This document shows, in pieces, positions 23,395-35,952 of a DNA stretch of 64,000 nucleotides. Source of the DNA: Diabrotica undecimpunctata. Lineage: Eukaryota; Arthropoda; Insecta; Coleoptera; Chrysomelidae. The notes under the pieces are model-generated. The model saw nothing but the letters and a program-made list of their open reading frames with translations, was not told the DNA's origin and made no database searches. The stretch spans positions 84,947,389-85,011,388 of the forward strand of contig NC_092808.1 of assembly GCF_040954645.1 (NCBI RefSeq), written 5' to 3'. A program made the translations under genes and the position numbers. Position 1 is the first letter of the stretch; every line of letters begins with the position of its first letter.

Positions 23395-24725
23395 AATTCG
23401 TAAAATACTTAAAAAGCTGAGGTACACAAAAGCAGCAGGTAAAGACGGAATACCAAACGAATTACTGAAATATTGTAGAGCAGCAATGGCAGAACAATTA
23501 ATAACAATAATTAAAAATATTATAAAACACAATAAAATACCCAACTACTCAAAAAAGGAAATTAAAACATCCAGAAAAATACAGAGTTATAAACTTGTTA
23601 AATACTACCCTAAAACTTACAACTAAAATTTTACAAGAACTAATGAATCAGAGGATAAGTTAAGCAGATGAACAACAGGGATTTCGTACTGGAAGATCGT
23701 GTACATATGCAGTATTGGTCGTAAAGCAAATTACTGAGAAATCACTAAAGTATAATAGACCAGCATTTCTGTGTCTGATTAATTTAAAAAAGCATTTGAC
23801 AGAGTAAAACTGAAAGATGTAATCCATCTTCTGTATAATAGAGAAGTTCTCTTAAATATCATAAAAACTATTCAAAAAATCTACCAAAACAACAAAATGG
23901 AAGTCAGAATAGATGGACAATTTACAGAACTTATAGAAATGGGCAGCGGAATAAGCCAGGGGTACTCATTGAGCCCTATGCTCGTAAATTTAATCATGGA
24001 TGAAATTATAAAAGTGTCAACAAAAGAAGAGGATACAGATTGAGAAACAAAGAAGTAAAAATACTTTATTACGCAGACAACGCAATATTGATAGTCCAAG
24101 GTGAAGATAGTCTGCAAAGACTAGTCCACAGATTTAACATTGCAAAAGAATTTAATATGACAATTTTATCTCAGAAAACTAAAACATTAGTAATCAGCAA
24201 AGAACTATAACATGATGTAAAATAGAAATTGGTGGCATCGGTATTGAATAGGCAATTGAAATAATATATAATACCTCGGAATAACACTGTCTGGCTATCT
24301 ATACATGGACAAAGAAGTGAAAGATCAAGTACAAAAGCAAATAGACTGACAGGATGGCTTAATAACACTATATGGCGAAACAGACACATTAACACTGAGA
24401 TGAAGTCAAGAAATTATAAAGCTAGTATAAAACCAATAATGACATATGCCTCAGAAATAAAACCTGACAGACACAATACAAAGACTACTGGAAACGACAG
24501 AGATGAGAGTACTGAAAGAGAGTAATGAAATACGCTGAGAGATCGAAAGAGAAGTAAATAAATTAGAAGAAAATATAACTTACAGTGTATAAACGAATAG
24601 GCACTAAATGGAAAAAAGAATGATATAACAACATAAGCAGAATAGGGGAGACCCGTCTGGTCAAAATAGCAAGAGATAAATCACCAATCAGCAGGTAGAG
24701 GTATTAATCCTCCAACTAATAACCA
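23395..24725 (+). pseudogene. LINE reverse transcriptase, nearly full RT span, decayed
   Basis: Recognisable across frames: QGFRTGRSC (23672-23700), GQFTELIEMGSGISQGYSLSPML (23915-23985, RT block 4) and EVKILYYADNAILIVQGEDSLQRLVHRFNIAKEFNM (24052-24155, catalytic YADD altered to YADN). Then come KTKTLVISKE, KANRLTGWLNNTIWRN, ASIKPIMTYASE and ISRIGETRLVKIARDKSP near 24640. Order and wording belong to an abundant insect RTE-like LINE family also seen at 53.4 and 63.3 kb. Many stops; dead. Confidence 0.85.
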
Positions 24726-25300
24726 GACTTACTTATAAAGAGAAAGACGAAGAAGAATTACACTGGAAGTTTTACTCTTCATTGTAAGTATTTTTTAAAT
24801 AATGGTATACGGTCAACTACTGGAAATTTTCCCTTTAACATTTATATAGAATTTTTTATCTAAATCTTCAGTTTTTCAAATGTGCAGAAATAACATCTTT
24901 TTTTTTAGTGGCATAGATTAGGTGTCAATCAGCCAGTTACAACATGACTAATACCTTAAACATAAAAATTTTATGACCGTAAAGTCCATAAAATATCAAT
25001 AACGAAGAGCTGAATAATATGCTTTAAGAACTAAAATTAAAATAAGATACAAGTTAAATATATCATCTTTTCAACATCATCAGTGTGTTCAAAAAACGGT
25101 ACACATAATATAATTCAAAACACTTTTTTTTATATTATATCCTTTTTATCTATATTTACATACAAACAAGATAATGAGGTTCACAGAGTTCCACAGCAAA
25201 CTCTTGAGCAGCTATCTACTCAATCCGACAGCTGCTTTGCTATGGACTGTCCAAGTTGCTCACCACAGTTTTGCATATACATATATTTTTTTGATAGTTG
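24726..25300. other. Nothing recognised
   Basis: AT-rich spacer between LINE remnants, with short frames only. Confidence 0.35.
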
Positions 25301-25303
25301 ACA

Positions 25304-25610
25304 CTACAAGACTATTTTTGTACTTGACAGAAATTTTACTAATGCATTATAAATTCTCTCATTTCCATTAGCTAAGAGACTAAGAATATTAAACGGGGCC
25401 TGTAGATTAAGATCATGTAATTGTTGAATAAATTGATCTGTTTCATCCTTATATTTTTGGCATTCAAAAAAAATATGATCTAAATCACCTTTTTTGCCAA
25501 CATTTTGACAAAGATCACTTTCGAGAACATGAATTTTATGTGGGATAACAGGCGTGGCCAAATCTAAGACAAATTACCTCTTAATCGGTAATAATTGCAA
25601 TATTTTTAAT
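25304..25610 (-). pseudogene. LINE C-terminal fragment (zinc-knuckle tail)
   Basis: 85 residues with KGDLDHIFFECQKYKDETDQFIQQL and a PFNILSLLANGNERIYNALVKFL tail. This is the conserved end of I/jockey-type ORF2 proteins after RNase H (C..C...H....C with the first Cys pair decayed). Confidence 0.65.
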
Positions 25611-26980
25611 TGTACTGCCAGTCAAAATTTAGGAGCAGTATTAAAAATAATTCATACTTAATATGAGTATGTTATAGTATATTATGCAACGAGTATTTTT
25701 AATGATTGTCGTTATGATGCTAATATGATGGATTCTACATGAGACGCGTGGCGGCGAATATCGTATAGGGTATACTTTTACAACAAATTTTTCTTATTTT
25801 CTGCCACTTTCATATTATAACCATTACGCGTGTTCAATTTATTTTTAAACGTATCTTTAACTCTTTATCAAAAAATTTTGTTTCAAATATTGCTCTACAA
25901 AGTAACCATACTGTATAGTTGTGAAAAATTTTATTCTACTTAACATCAGTTAATAAAGTTTGTTAAGAGATAACGTAATAAACTAAATATTTTACTCTTA
26001 AATAATACTAAAACTACTAATAATAGTAAAATTTTTGCCCTAAAACTTCTCACAAATCTAAGTATAAATAACAATTTCATTTGTAATTGCCTCCTATTAT
26101 CAGAATTACCGACAATAATTTGTTGCATTAGTTTGAGCAATAAACTGCTATACCCCTCTACTAATAAACACTTTTCGGCTTTGCGGTACATTCTTTGCAT
26201 TTCTGTAATAATATACTGCTGTATTATTTGCAACTGAAGATTTTTATATCCCCAATAAACGAAAAGGCAGGTAGATATAACCATTACCAAAGCTTTGACC
26301 TTAAATATCAGATGGACTGTAAAGATTTTATACTTTCAATAAACCACATTTTGGTCACTGTAGGGTAATATTTGTTACAACTGGAACTAATAGAATTCGC
26401 TATGGGGTTTTGAAGTCACTTATTTTACTTAAAATTTTGATCTATTACGTTCTTTTTGGAAATGAATACGTTTCGGTTTAGATGTACACAATTAGTCACA
26501 GAAAATTGACACTGCTACTGTTTGTATTCTGAAACCAGAGTCAATTGTTTGCCAAATTCAAACAACTATTATCCAAATCGTAAAAATTTCCAAGTAAATC
26601 ATTGGGAGAAAATGGTTTACAAATTATTATGCCTTATCTAAAACTTTGCAACGGCAATAATTGTTCTTCGGCATACTTAAGTTTGCTAATATTAAGTAAT
26701 ACAAAATACTGCAAACACAATTCATAAATAGGGAGTGACCTTTAAGGTAAATATATGAATATGAGACATAATAACAATATCAAATAAATGAAAAGAAAAC
26801 TGTCAAAACAGAAAGACACATTTTATAATACATAGGTAAACTTATACAACATTTGGACCAGAATTATTGTCAATGTTAATGTACCATCTTTATTTTTATT
26901 GAAACATTTCTCAATGAAGATATCAGTGATCCTGAATTAGTATCATCTATATTTATAATTCATAGAAATGATAATAGTAA
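25611..26980. other. No assigned feature
   Basis: It contains a 114-codon minus-strand frame (25946-26290) that is hydrophobic at both ends (VMVISTCLFVYWGY, ILLLLVVLVLF). It has no recognisable family, so I do not call it a gene. Confidence 0.35.
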
Positions 26981-26984
26981 GTTA

Positions 26985-27385
26985 TTAAAGGCCACCAATA
27001 AAAAAAATTAATTTTCACATTTAATCTGCACAGTAAAATCTCTTATTTTGGTCACTCAAGTTATCACGCAAAGTAAATTAAGAGGAAATAGAGAGCCGGG
27101 CAAACCACGGGCCGGGCAACGTATTAGAGGCCACCAATAAAAAAAAAAAAATTGTCACATTTAATCTGCACAGTAAAATCTCATAGTTTGGTCACTCAAG
27201 TTATCACGCAAAGTAAATTAAGAGGAAATAGAGGTCCGGGCAGACCACGAATCTCTTGGCTGAAATTGGAGACAGTGGACGGGTAAAACATCCTTAGAAC
27301 CACTGGAAACAATATTAATGTGGGCCAGAATGATTACCTACGTTCAATGAGGATATGACATGGGAAGAAGAAGTATTTCTAATTC
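26985..27385 (+). pseudogene. LINE 3' end with internal tandem duplication
   Basis: The second unit reads RGNRGPGRPRISWLKLE followed by NNINVGQNDYLRSMRI, the usual last residues of RTE-like ORF2 (GKRGPGRPR.SWL). The segment from ggccaccaataaa to gaggaaatagag is present twice, starting near 26990 and 27129 (about 90% identical). Confidence 0.7.
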
Positions 27386-28255
27386 GATGGTAACCTTAAG
27401 TGGTGAAAAACAATAGTTTTAGATATCTACTTCTAGGATCTACGACTAGGATCCGTATTATAGCGCAATGGGGAAATAGAGGCAGTTGTGCGTAGTAGAC
27501 TTGGTGCTGAATATACGGAATGAAAGGTAGCGAGTGGTGAGATGTAAAAAGGAGTAGTTAAAAAGGAAGAAGATTGCATGTGACAAATTACGAATGATAT
27601 ATTAGGGAAAGTCTAGTTGTGGTATCAGTTTATGTTAAAACGTGAACATAGTTTACTATAGTTAAGGCGCGTTTCACGTAACAATTTAATACACTTAAGC
27701 GTACAACCCACCTCTTACAGAGACATGTGTGTTAGAATGGAATAGTGGGACCCACATATCTGAAGATCAAATTGATCACACTTGGTTGAAGTGCCTACTT
27801 ATCTGACCCCCAAGCTATTATTCCAGCCTTTTTCCTCACAGCACATAACGAAAGGGAACTGTACTGATTTTTACTTTGGACCCCTGGATAATACATCTTC
27901 CGTTTACTTTATGTGTTTAATCCACCTAATTTTAGGGGTTGCTACAAGGGATTTTCTCCCTTTTATTTACTGAATTTAATGCCTTTACTTGGGACTTATG
28001 TACCGTAAAAATGTGTAACAACGAACCATCGACCCTTTTCCCGACCCTTCTTTTTCTTCTGTGATGGTAGAAATTTCTAAAAACATTACCAGGTTAACCC
28101 ATCCCTAGGGATGGCTGGCATGTGTTGGATTCAGAGCAGAGGAGTACATCCGAGCCCATTTATCCTTAAAAGAAGGTCCTGCAAACGTCGCAAAAAGAAA
28201 GTTGGATGGTCGCTGTAAGCCTGACGACACTTTCGGAGCACTACCTTCTCTTATT
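27386..28255. other. Nothing recognised
   Basis: No supported frame. Composition from about 28020 rises in GC and probably belongs to the 3' end of the R1-type LINE on the minus strand at 28262. Confidence 0.3.
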
Positions 28256-28261
28256 TAGATC

Positions 28262-28840
28262 TTATCTCTGTCGTTGGTCCGGCTGGTGTTTCTCTTTTTC
28301 TTCTTTCTCTTTACTGACTGCTCGGATGTAATTGTGTACACTATTCCATCCCTCCTTACTTCTCGTCATCTTATCGATCTCTTCCACTGTCACAGGGTTC
28401 ATACCTATTTCTCTATACCTAGGCATTCTGTTTCTCTTCAATGTCCATCTATTACACCCCAGCATTGTGTGAGTAACGGTATCGCAGTATTCGCAGTATA
28501 GGCATTTATCTGTATCTGTCTTTCTGAACCTATGAAGATAAGCCGTAAAATACCTTTGTCCTGTGAGCACTTGCACCACGAAGTAATCCAGTCGCCTGTG
28601 ACCATAGTCCACCCAGTCCCTTATTTTTTTATAGCTGTCGTCAAATGCTCTCTTCTCTTATAGAGATGTCTCCTTTCTACCGCAAATACATGCAGAAGAA
28701 CACAAGCCGTGATAGTTCTCAAGGCCGTCGCAGATACAGGCGCATGCTACCCGTAACAGACTTGTTCTGTCTGCGCGTATCATGAGCCCCTTGTAAGTCG
28801 GTATCTTTACCGCCCCACTCCAGACTGCACAACCTTGTGT
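28262..28840 (-). pseudogene. R1-clade LINE ORF2 C-terminal part
   Basis: The 116-residue frame at 28262-28612 contains VVQVLTGQRYFTAYLHRF, CLYCEYCDTVTHTMLGC (the C-C-H-C knuckle of R1 elements) and WNSVHNYIRAVSKEKEE. Upstream in the minus direction (28620-28840) broken frames resemble the preceding RT-to-RNase H region (for example ITACVLLHV, a decayed block). Clade assignment rests on the spacing of the Cys/His knuckle. Confidence 0.7.
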
Positions 28841-29920
28841 AAGTCCATCTTTCTTTCTAATTTGGGTCCTTCAACGTTCGGCATCACCCTCACCGGCGCA
28901 GCCGCATCCTTCGTTTCCTTCTCGGCTACCGCCCGTATGCTCTATCCATCCGCCATATTGGTGTAGCGTCACTTCCAAATTTTTGACGCATTTCTTTGAT
29001 GTAAGCTGTATCCCTGCACATTGGAGTTCCATCCCCTGTCTTTTTTTATTTTTTTTCCTTTGACCTAGGTCTGTGCCTTTCTATCCGGACGGACTGTGTT
29101 CGGTCACTCAGTCGTTAAATTGACACAATAAATTTTGTTCTCCTTGGCGACTAGGTGCTCAAAAGATTTAGTCATTAAGCTCACAACTGTCGGTACGTGA
29201 CCGGAATTCTCTGTTTTCACGTCCTTGGTCCTTTTGAACCTACCTAAACGGTGTTTAGGTGGCTATTTGGTTTATGGTTTATTTTTTCCAATGAGACGTG
29301 GCGTGTCCGTTGTGATTGGTTACTGTAAGAGAAAGTGGTTAGTGTGGGTTAAGTTAACCAAAAAGAAGACAAAAAGCAATAATGTGTGAAGTGTATAGCT
29401 AAAATAAAAAAAAAAATAAAATATAAAAGGGGATGTACATATCTTGTTGTAAGCATATACTCTTTTTTGGGACTTTCTGTTATTGTGTTCGTTCTGACTA
29501 TTACGTGATCACAGGATTTACTTATTCTTCTGGGTCTTCTATTATGAATCCAGCTACAGTCGGTTCACAATTTGTTGATAGCTCACTACAAGTTTAACCC
29601 TAATTAGAAAACTGAAATACAGAGAGGATAGGTAATACGATATAATAGTAAAAACCAACCTAAAACTGACGGTTTAAGACGTTTTCGACTAACCCACCTT
29701 ATATCTGAAGGAATACAATACCTTATAATCCTATTACTGGGGTATTTTGAATGGTTAGAGATGAACGACCAGTGTCGTAGAGTATATGATTGAAACATTT
29801 ATTTGAACTAAATAAATATATTTTTTAAATTGTACTTATGTAAATTGTATTTTTTAATAAAACTTATTTATTTTATTCAAAAATAAAAAGTTTCTTGCCA
29901 TTTGTAAAAGATACATTTAT
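28841..29920. other. No gene recognised; GC-richer block 28860-29240
   Basis: 28860-29240 is richer in GC than its surroundings and may be more 5' sequence of the R1 element on the minus strand, but I could not assign motifs. The rest is AT-rich. Confidence 0.3.
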
Positions 29921-29923
29921 TTA

Positions 29924-30335
29924 ATTAAGGAAAAAGGCGCCAAATGTCGTTTGGCAAAATTTCCAATGTGTTTTAAATGTATCCATTATTTTCGAGTCCG
30001 GAGAAAACTAATAAATATTTTTGAAAAATTTAAACGCAGAATGAAAGATTACATTATTACTTAGGGCAGAAAGTCCCTGAAAACTTCTACAATGTTTATT
30101 TTAATATGTTATGTAACAGGGGTGAAAATAAAAGAGAAAATATAGTATAATTTTTAATTGAAAATATTGCATGCAAAAGAAACTTTTTATTTATTCTAAA
30201 AAATATTTCATTCTGCCTTTAAATTTTTCAAAAATGCTGTTTAGTTTTCTCAGGATTTGAAAAAAAAAAATGGATACATTTAAAACACATTGAACATTTT
30301 GACAGGCGACATTTTGCGCCTTTCCCCTTTAATAC
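29924..30335. mobile_element. Fold-back / MITE-like element
   Basis: The left end aaggaaaaaggcgccaaatg, with ccaatgtgttttaaatgtatcc after it, pairs with the right end ggatacatttaaaacacatt...gcgcctttccccttt. The arms are about 130 bp (29924-30055 and 30205-30335) and include matching agaaaact and aaatttaaa segments. No coding capacity. It sits next to the IS630-type transposase at 30411 and may be a derivative of that family. Confidence 0.65.
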
Positions 30336-30410
30336 CTTACGATTACAACTATTATTACTTACCTTATATAATTACGATTAGAAAACTATTCAAATTCAAA
30401 ATAAATAGGA

Positions 30411-31140
30411 TTAACTTCGGAATCCGTCATCTTGAGGGTTAGTAATTAGCGGTTGTGTCTCTACGGTCGCATCAATTATGTTATCAAGATCCCACATTTT
30501 TTGTTCTTCTTCTATTACGTGCCTTACTGAATCTTTCCAGTTTTGTTCTGTAATATGTTGTAAAGACTCGTATAACAATTCACGTACAGCTTGTATTTTA
30601 TATAACGTATTTTTTCTAGCCACATAACTTTTCATTTGTGCCCAAATGAGTTCAATTGGATTTATTTCGCAGTGGTAGGGTGGAAGTCTAAGGACTGTAA
30701 TGTTTCGCCTTTCCGCCATTTTGTCAATTACGTATTCCTTGAACTTAGATTTGTATTGCCGGGCAATTTTTAGAAGTTCTGCTTTTACCATTCCATCTTC
30801 GTAAGGCAGATACTTATTCCGCAGTCAGTCAAGAATATCCTGTTTCTTCCACGCAGTCGTTGGAAGTCTTTACCAGAAAGTCTACTGCCTTTACCAGAAG
30901 GTGGGGAGATACCAGTAGACCAACCTTCCATAAAGGCTTGCCTGGAGCTTAATATATTTTTATCTGACCAAATTTTTTTTAGAGTATGACCTGAGTTTAC
31001 CCACGTTTCATCCTGGTAGAAGATGAGCCTTCCTTCAGCCCGGAATTTTCGTATGGATCTTAGATAATTTCTTCTCCAACATATTATCTCCTCCCGGTCA
31101 ATCAAAAGTGATTTTCTGAATTTATGAACGGAGAATAGCT
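30411..31140 (-). pseudogene. IS630/Tc1-type DDE transposase, frame-broken
   Basis: Minus-strand 30785-31140 gives FRKSLLIDREEIICWRRNYL and GRLIFYQDETWVNSGH (first catalytic Asp), followed by a region where the second Asp should be, now frame-shifted. 30411-30791 gives MVKAELLKIARQYKSKFKEYVID and LPPYHCEINPIELIWAQMKSYVA (third catalytic acid, NPIE..W), then a C-terminal domain. This is the insect DDE_3-type family with the LPPYHCELNPIE signature. One shift near 30790 and another near 30850 break it. N-terminal helix-turn-helix domain not seen. Confidence 0.8.
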
Positions 31141-31385
31141 GCTGTCTTGGCCATCTATGTAGTTCTTAATTTTTCGTCATATTTTGAAATTCTCTTAATA
31201 CTCTGTTCAGATTATTCCGGAGTTTGTTGAATATTTCGTGTGTTTGTAGATCCGTTATCCTTAAGATTCTTTTTGCTCTGTTTCTATAAATACGTACCTT
31301 ACAGTATGCTTACCGTATGTTAGTATTGGCAAAATGATACTATTTGTCATCCTAATCTTTGCTTTAAATCTCACTTTACTCTTCC
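31141..31385. other. Boundary region, not assigned
   Basis: Between the transposase and the jockey LINE; no motif recognised. Confidence 0.25.
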
Positions 31386-32939
31386 GTCTTAGAGGAATGA
31401 AAGTTGACTTCTGAGTGTTTTAGCTTTATTGACCGTTTGTTATGTTCTGCGATGGTCAGCTTTTTGTCCATTGTTACTTCTAAGTATTTGACTTGGTTTG
31501 ACCATTCTATTGGGGTATAGAATATTGTTAACTAATCATTGGGTCTGCCTCTTCTTTTCTGGTACATAATGGCCTGTGTATTGCCTTAGATGACAGCTAT
31601 TTTCCATTGCATTCACCACTCTTGTAGTTGGTTAGTGAACTTTAGTTACTACTAGCGGCTATTGTTGTATCGTCAGCGTATAGACTTTTTAGCATTGTTC
31701 TGGGTTTTATGGGTATATCTGCCGTATATATGGTGTATAGATATGGTGACAGTATCGCTCTCTGTGGCACTACAGCCTCCGTGGTTCCGACCTTGGAAAG
31801 GGTTGGCCCTATCCCTTTAAATTCCCATAACTTTAAATCTTTTGTTGGCTTGGTACAATGAGAATAGACATTTCATCGCTTCAGTACACCCATATTGGCT
31901 TATCGTTTTTAGCAAGCCTTTGTTTTAGACCCTGTCAAAATCTTTACTGACACCTAGAAAGTCGGTTGCTGTGTGCTTGCTAGTATGAGCCGCACTGCAA
32001 TTTTGCTTATTGCTGGTAATAAGCTTATAGATCTGTAGTTTTGTGGAATGTGCTGTTTTTCCCTGGATTTGCTATCATTATTACAGTAGCTCCATTCTAT
32101 TTATCAGAGAAATATCCTAATCTAAAATTGATTAGTCTCTTGACTTCTTCTGGAAGGTATAGGTAATACCTTTGTTACCCCTATTTCTTTTTAGAATTCT
32201 GTATCTTCTTTCAACTTCTATGAATTCTATATCGTCGCCAGGATGGTAGTAGTTCCTACGTCCTCTTCCTAGAGTGTTTTTGATAACTTCCGCTTTATCT
32301 TCTTTTGTGTTGACAATTCCATTTTGTCAGTGTAAAAGTAGAATTAGTTTTTTATCGTTTCTTAGAACTTTTGATAGTTTCCAGAATGCAGATTTGTTTG
32401 GGTTTAGCTGCTGGATATAGTTGTCCCAGTTTTCGTCTCTATGGTTTTGTAATTGTTTTTTTTAGCTCATTCGGAAATATTTTATCTCCCTGATTTTTTG
32501 TTCTGTTCACTCTTCTTCTTTTTCTATTTTTTTCTTTTGTCAATTCTTTCAGATCGTTGCTGATTTTCCTGAATCTTTCTTTTATTGTTGTTTTTTCTTC
32601 TTTTTGTATTTGTATTTCTTTAAGTTTTTGTTTTGTGTTTATTGTTGGTATTGCTCCAATGGTTTCACTCACAAATTTCTCCAGTAGTTTTTCCAACTTG
32701 CTTGTTTTTTCTTGAGATTTGAAAAAATATTATCATCGACTCTAAGATTCTCTGGGTTTCAAGTTTCTGGAAGAACTGGAAAAGAAAAATGAAAGAATAG
32801 ATTTTATGAAACAACAAAAATAGGAAAATATATTATTTAAGATAAGTGTACATTTATAATTATCTATAGATTATGTAATAATAAATTTAAAACAAGCACT
32901 CAAAGATATCCCTTAAAAATAATTGTAGTTTGTAGTAGT
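31386..32939 (-). pseudogene. Jockey-clade LINE ORF2 (RT and upstream linker), decayed
   Basis: Minus-strand order: a basic coiled-coil linker (32439-32696, MEKLLEKFVSETIGAIPTIN to ELKKTITKP), NWDNYIQQLNPNKSAFWKLSKVLRNDKK (about 32330-32430), then IEFIEVERRYRIL. The RT follows with DFLGVSKDFDRV (about 31930), ATESDTVTISIHHIYG-type frames of RT block 4, SLYADDTTIA (about 31670, intact YADD) and finally KYLEVTMDKKLTIAEHNK (about 31440-31490). Many shifts and stops. The linker part is duplicated in tandem (see 32940-33553). Confidence 0.8.
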
Positions 32940-33553
32940 AATTCCATTTTGTCAGTGTAAAAGTAGAATTAGTTTTTTATCGTTTCTTAGAACTTTTGAT
33001 AGTTTCCAGAATGCAGATTTGTTTGGGTTTAGCTGCTGGATATAGTTGTCCCAGTTTTCGTCTCTATGGTTTTGTAATTGTTTTTTTTAGCTCATTCGGA
33101 AATATTTTATCTCCCTGATTTTTTGTTCTGTTCACTCTTCTTCTTTTTCTATTTTTTTCTTTTGTCAATTCTTTCAGATCGTTGCTGATTTTCCTGAATC
33201 TTTCTTTTATTGTTGTTTTTTCTTCTTTTTGTATTTGTATTTCTTTAAGTTTTTGTTTTGTGTTTATTGTTGGTATTGCTCCAATGGTTTCACTCACAAA
33301 TTTCTCCAGTAGTTTTTCCAACTTGCTTGTTTTTTCTTGAGATTTGAAAAAATATTATCATCGACTCTAAGATTCTCTGGGTTTCAAGTTTCTGGAAGAA
33401 CTGGAAAAGAAAAATGAAAGAATAGATTTTATGAAACAACAAAAATAGGAAAATATATTATTTAAGATAAGTGTACATTTATAATTATCTATAGATTATG
33501 TAATAATAAATTTAAAACAAGCACTCAAAGATATCCCTTAAAAATAATTGTAG
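32315..33553. repeat. Perfect 625-bp tandem duplication
   Basis: 32315-32928 and 32940-33553 are identical as far as I can read them, including the same 85-codon minus-strand frame at 32439-32696 and 33064-33321. The offset is exactly 625 bp. Copy 1 adds gtttgtagtagta before the junction at 32940. The unit mixes jockey linker sequence with unrelated AT-rich flank. Confidence 0.95.
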
Positions 33554-35150
33554 TTATAAAAGTCTGTTACTATTTATTTGTATAATAATCATCTTACCTT
33601 TAGAGAATTTAATTTAAAAGATTTAAAATATGGCTGAAAATAAGGTTTCTGAAGATGTAATATGGGAGAACGGGGAAGAAGGAGAAAGGCACCAGCGTTT
33701 ATATGTATGTAATCTAGTCCCTGAAATAAATAGCTATAATAAATTCTGAAATACGGCGGATTCACATCTGAGCTTCTACCTCGTTCTGAGTATCTTATAT
33801 TCGGCTATTTCTATTTTTGCTGTATATGGAGCAATGGTATATATAGAAGCTACCGAAGAAATTTGTTGGATTCGAAATCCCTTATTTATAAGGCTTGTTT
33901 GTAGTGTAGTTATCACCAATTTTCCCTGAATTACGTTACATTTAGGACTTGACAATGTTGATATAAAGTTTGATTGTAAATGTATATTTTTAACGAATTT
34001 TTTTTTTGAGAAAATTAAATAAAAATTGTACTTATTCAATACAGTAAAAAGCAAATATTCACGAATATTAGTTCTATATAGATGAAACATCGTAATACCA
34101 GTTATATACAGGTGTAAATATCGAGTGGCAGATTCTGTACAATTTTTCAGAGATCAGATCTGTGAGTAAGAAATTGTTTGAAAGTGCATTTACTGCTGCA
34201 TAATAAAGCTACTTTTAGAAGTTAATGCATAGTAAAAAAGTAACTTTACTTAAACTAGACTACTAAAAGTAAAACACACTTTTAGTAGTTAAAGCTATTA
34301 TTTATACATAAATCAACTCGATGATGACGAGTAACAAAAAAGGCTTCACTAATGATAAGCAACACATAACCACTGAAACAATTTTACATCTAGGAGTTTT
34401 TTGATAACAGAATAATAAGCAGGAACACTTAAATCCTCTAACTAGTTATTTTTAGTATTTTAATATTAATCACAGTACTTTGATTACAGTAATATAGTAT
34501 TTAATAGGCGTACCTACGTTGAAGTTTTTCTATGTATGTACATATCAAGTGTCATAAGCAAGAATATCTTCACAATTCACATGAATTATCCAACCATTAC
34601 TTCATGTTGGATCCCTACAATCATTATACCAACTCGATATAGTGCTTAAAAGTTTCAAAAAGAACTTATTTAACATAAATAATTTGAAAAATTTGGAAAA
34701 TTACCTTTTTTTTACATTGTATGTCATATTTTTAATCATTAGGACGTTACAATATTTATGACTAAACATGACAGACGTGAGAAAATCGTCGATTTTTCCC
34801 AACTTAATATAAAAAAAGGATCTTAGGAATGACGGTTTTGGGTGACACATTATACAACCCCACTGTTCACACCTTACATTTTTGATGTCCAATGTCATTA
34901 CTGCTTTGGACTGTACTTATCCTTCTTGACAATATTTCCATGTAAAGTGACATGTAATTGTTGTTTGTATGATTTTTATTTTACTTTTTTATTACTCCAG
35001 GGACATTTTTATTCATTTATAAAGTCTGCAAGGTTTTTGCGAGAGTGTATTGGTAATATGAGTTTTTATGTCGTTTTTGAATTGGGTAAATAATATTTTA
35101 AAATTCAATAAATCGCAATATTGGGCCAATATGACACATTGATATTGTTT
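33554..35150. other. No gene recognised
   Basis: AT-rich. A minus frame at 33776-34090 (104 aa) has no known motif. A perfect 11-bp hairpin ctactaaaagt/acttttagtag lies near 34260-34290. Confidence 0.35.
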
Positions 35151-35167
35151 TGGATGGATATATTGAG

Positions 35168-35357
<190 letters not shown>

Positions 35358-35358
35358 G

Positions 35359-35892
35359 AAGGTTATATTGACCCAATATATTCATCCAAAAAAACAATAA
35401 AAATTAAACAATTAAACTATGTATTTAAATCGGATCTATCTATATGCCTCAATAGGAAAATCCTTGACCAATGTGTGTTATCTGTATTCACTTATGGAGC
35501 GGAAACATAAACACTCACAAAAAAGGTAGTGACTAAGATTCGCGTGACTCAGAGGACTATGGAGCGCCAGATGTTGGGTGTCTCTCTAAGAGATCGAATC
35601 CCAAACGAAGAAATACGTAGGGCGAAAACAACAGACGTCATCGAAAAAACGCGGCGCTAAAATGGCATTGGGCAGGACACGTCGCCAGATTACTGATTAT
35701 CAGACAACCGATGGACAAAATGTATTGTCGAGTGGCGACCAAGACAAGAAGCAATACGGAGCAGAGGACGCCCACGAACTAGATGTACTGATGACCTGAA
35801 GCGTGTTAGCAAAAGCTGGATGCAAGCCGCACAAGACAGAGACAGATGGAAAGACCTGAGGGAGACCTATTATGTCCAGCAGTGGACGCATA
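35359..35892 (+). pseudogene. RTE-like LINE ORF2 3' part
   Basis: Readable segments: [60 protein letters not shown], then after a shift CIVEWRPRQEAIRSRGRPRTRCTDDLKRVSKSWMQAAQDRDRWKDLRETYYVQQWT and a short (TA)n tail. This is the complete C-terminus of a common insect RTE-like LINE, with only one or two frame breaks, so it is fairly young. Confidence 0.85.
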
Positions 35893-35895
35893 CAG

Positions 35896-35948
<53 letters not shown>
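35893..35948. repeat. (TA)n array
   Basis: About 55 bp of TA following the LINE C-terminus and abutting tgttatg at 35949. Confidence 0.95.

Positions 35949-35952
<4 letters not shown>

Noticed and set aside
25946..26290. 114-codon minus-strand frame with hydrophobic ends
   Set aside because: No family resemblance, no splice or promoter support and AT-rich codon use like random sequence.
33776..34090. 104-codon minus-strand frame
   Set aside because: No recognisable motif; consistent with chance in AT-rich sequence.
34260..34290. Hairpin ctactaaaagt/acttttagtag as a transcription terminator
   Set aside because: Intrinsic terminators are bacterial; in this setting it is just a short inverted repeat.
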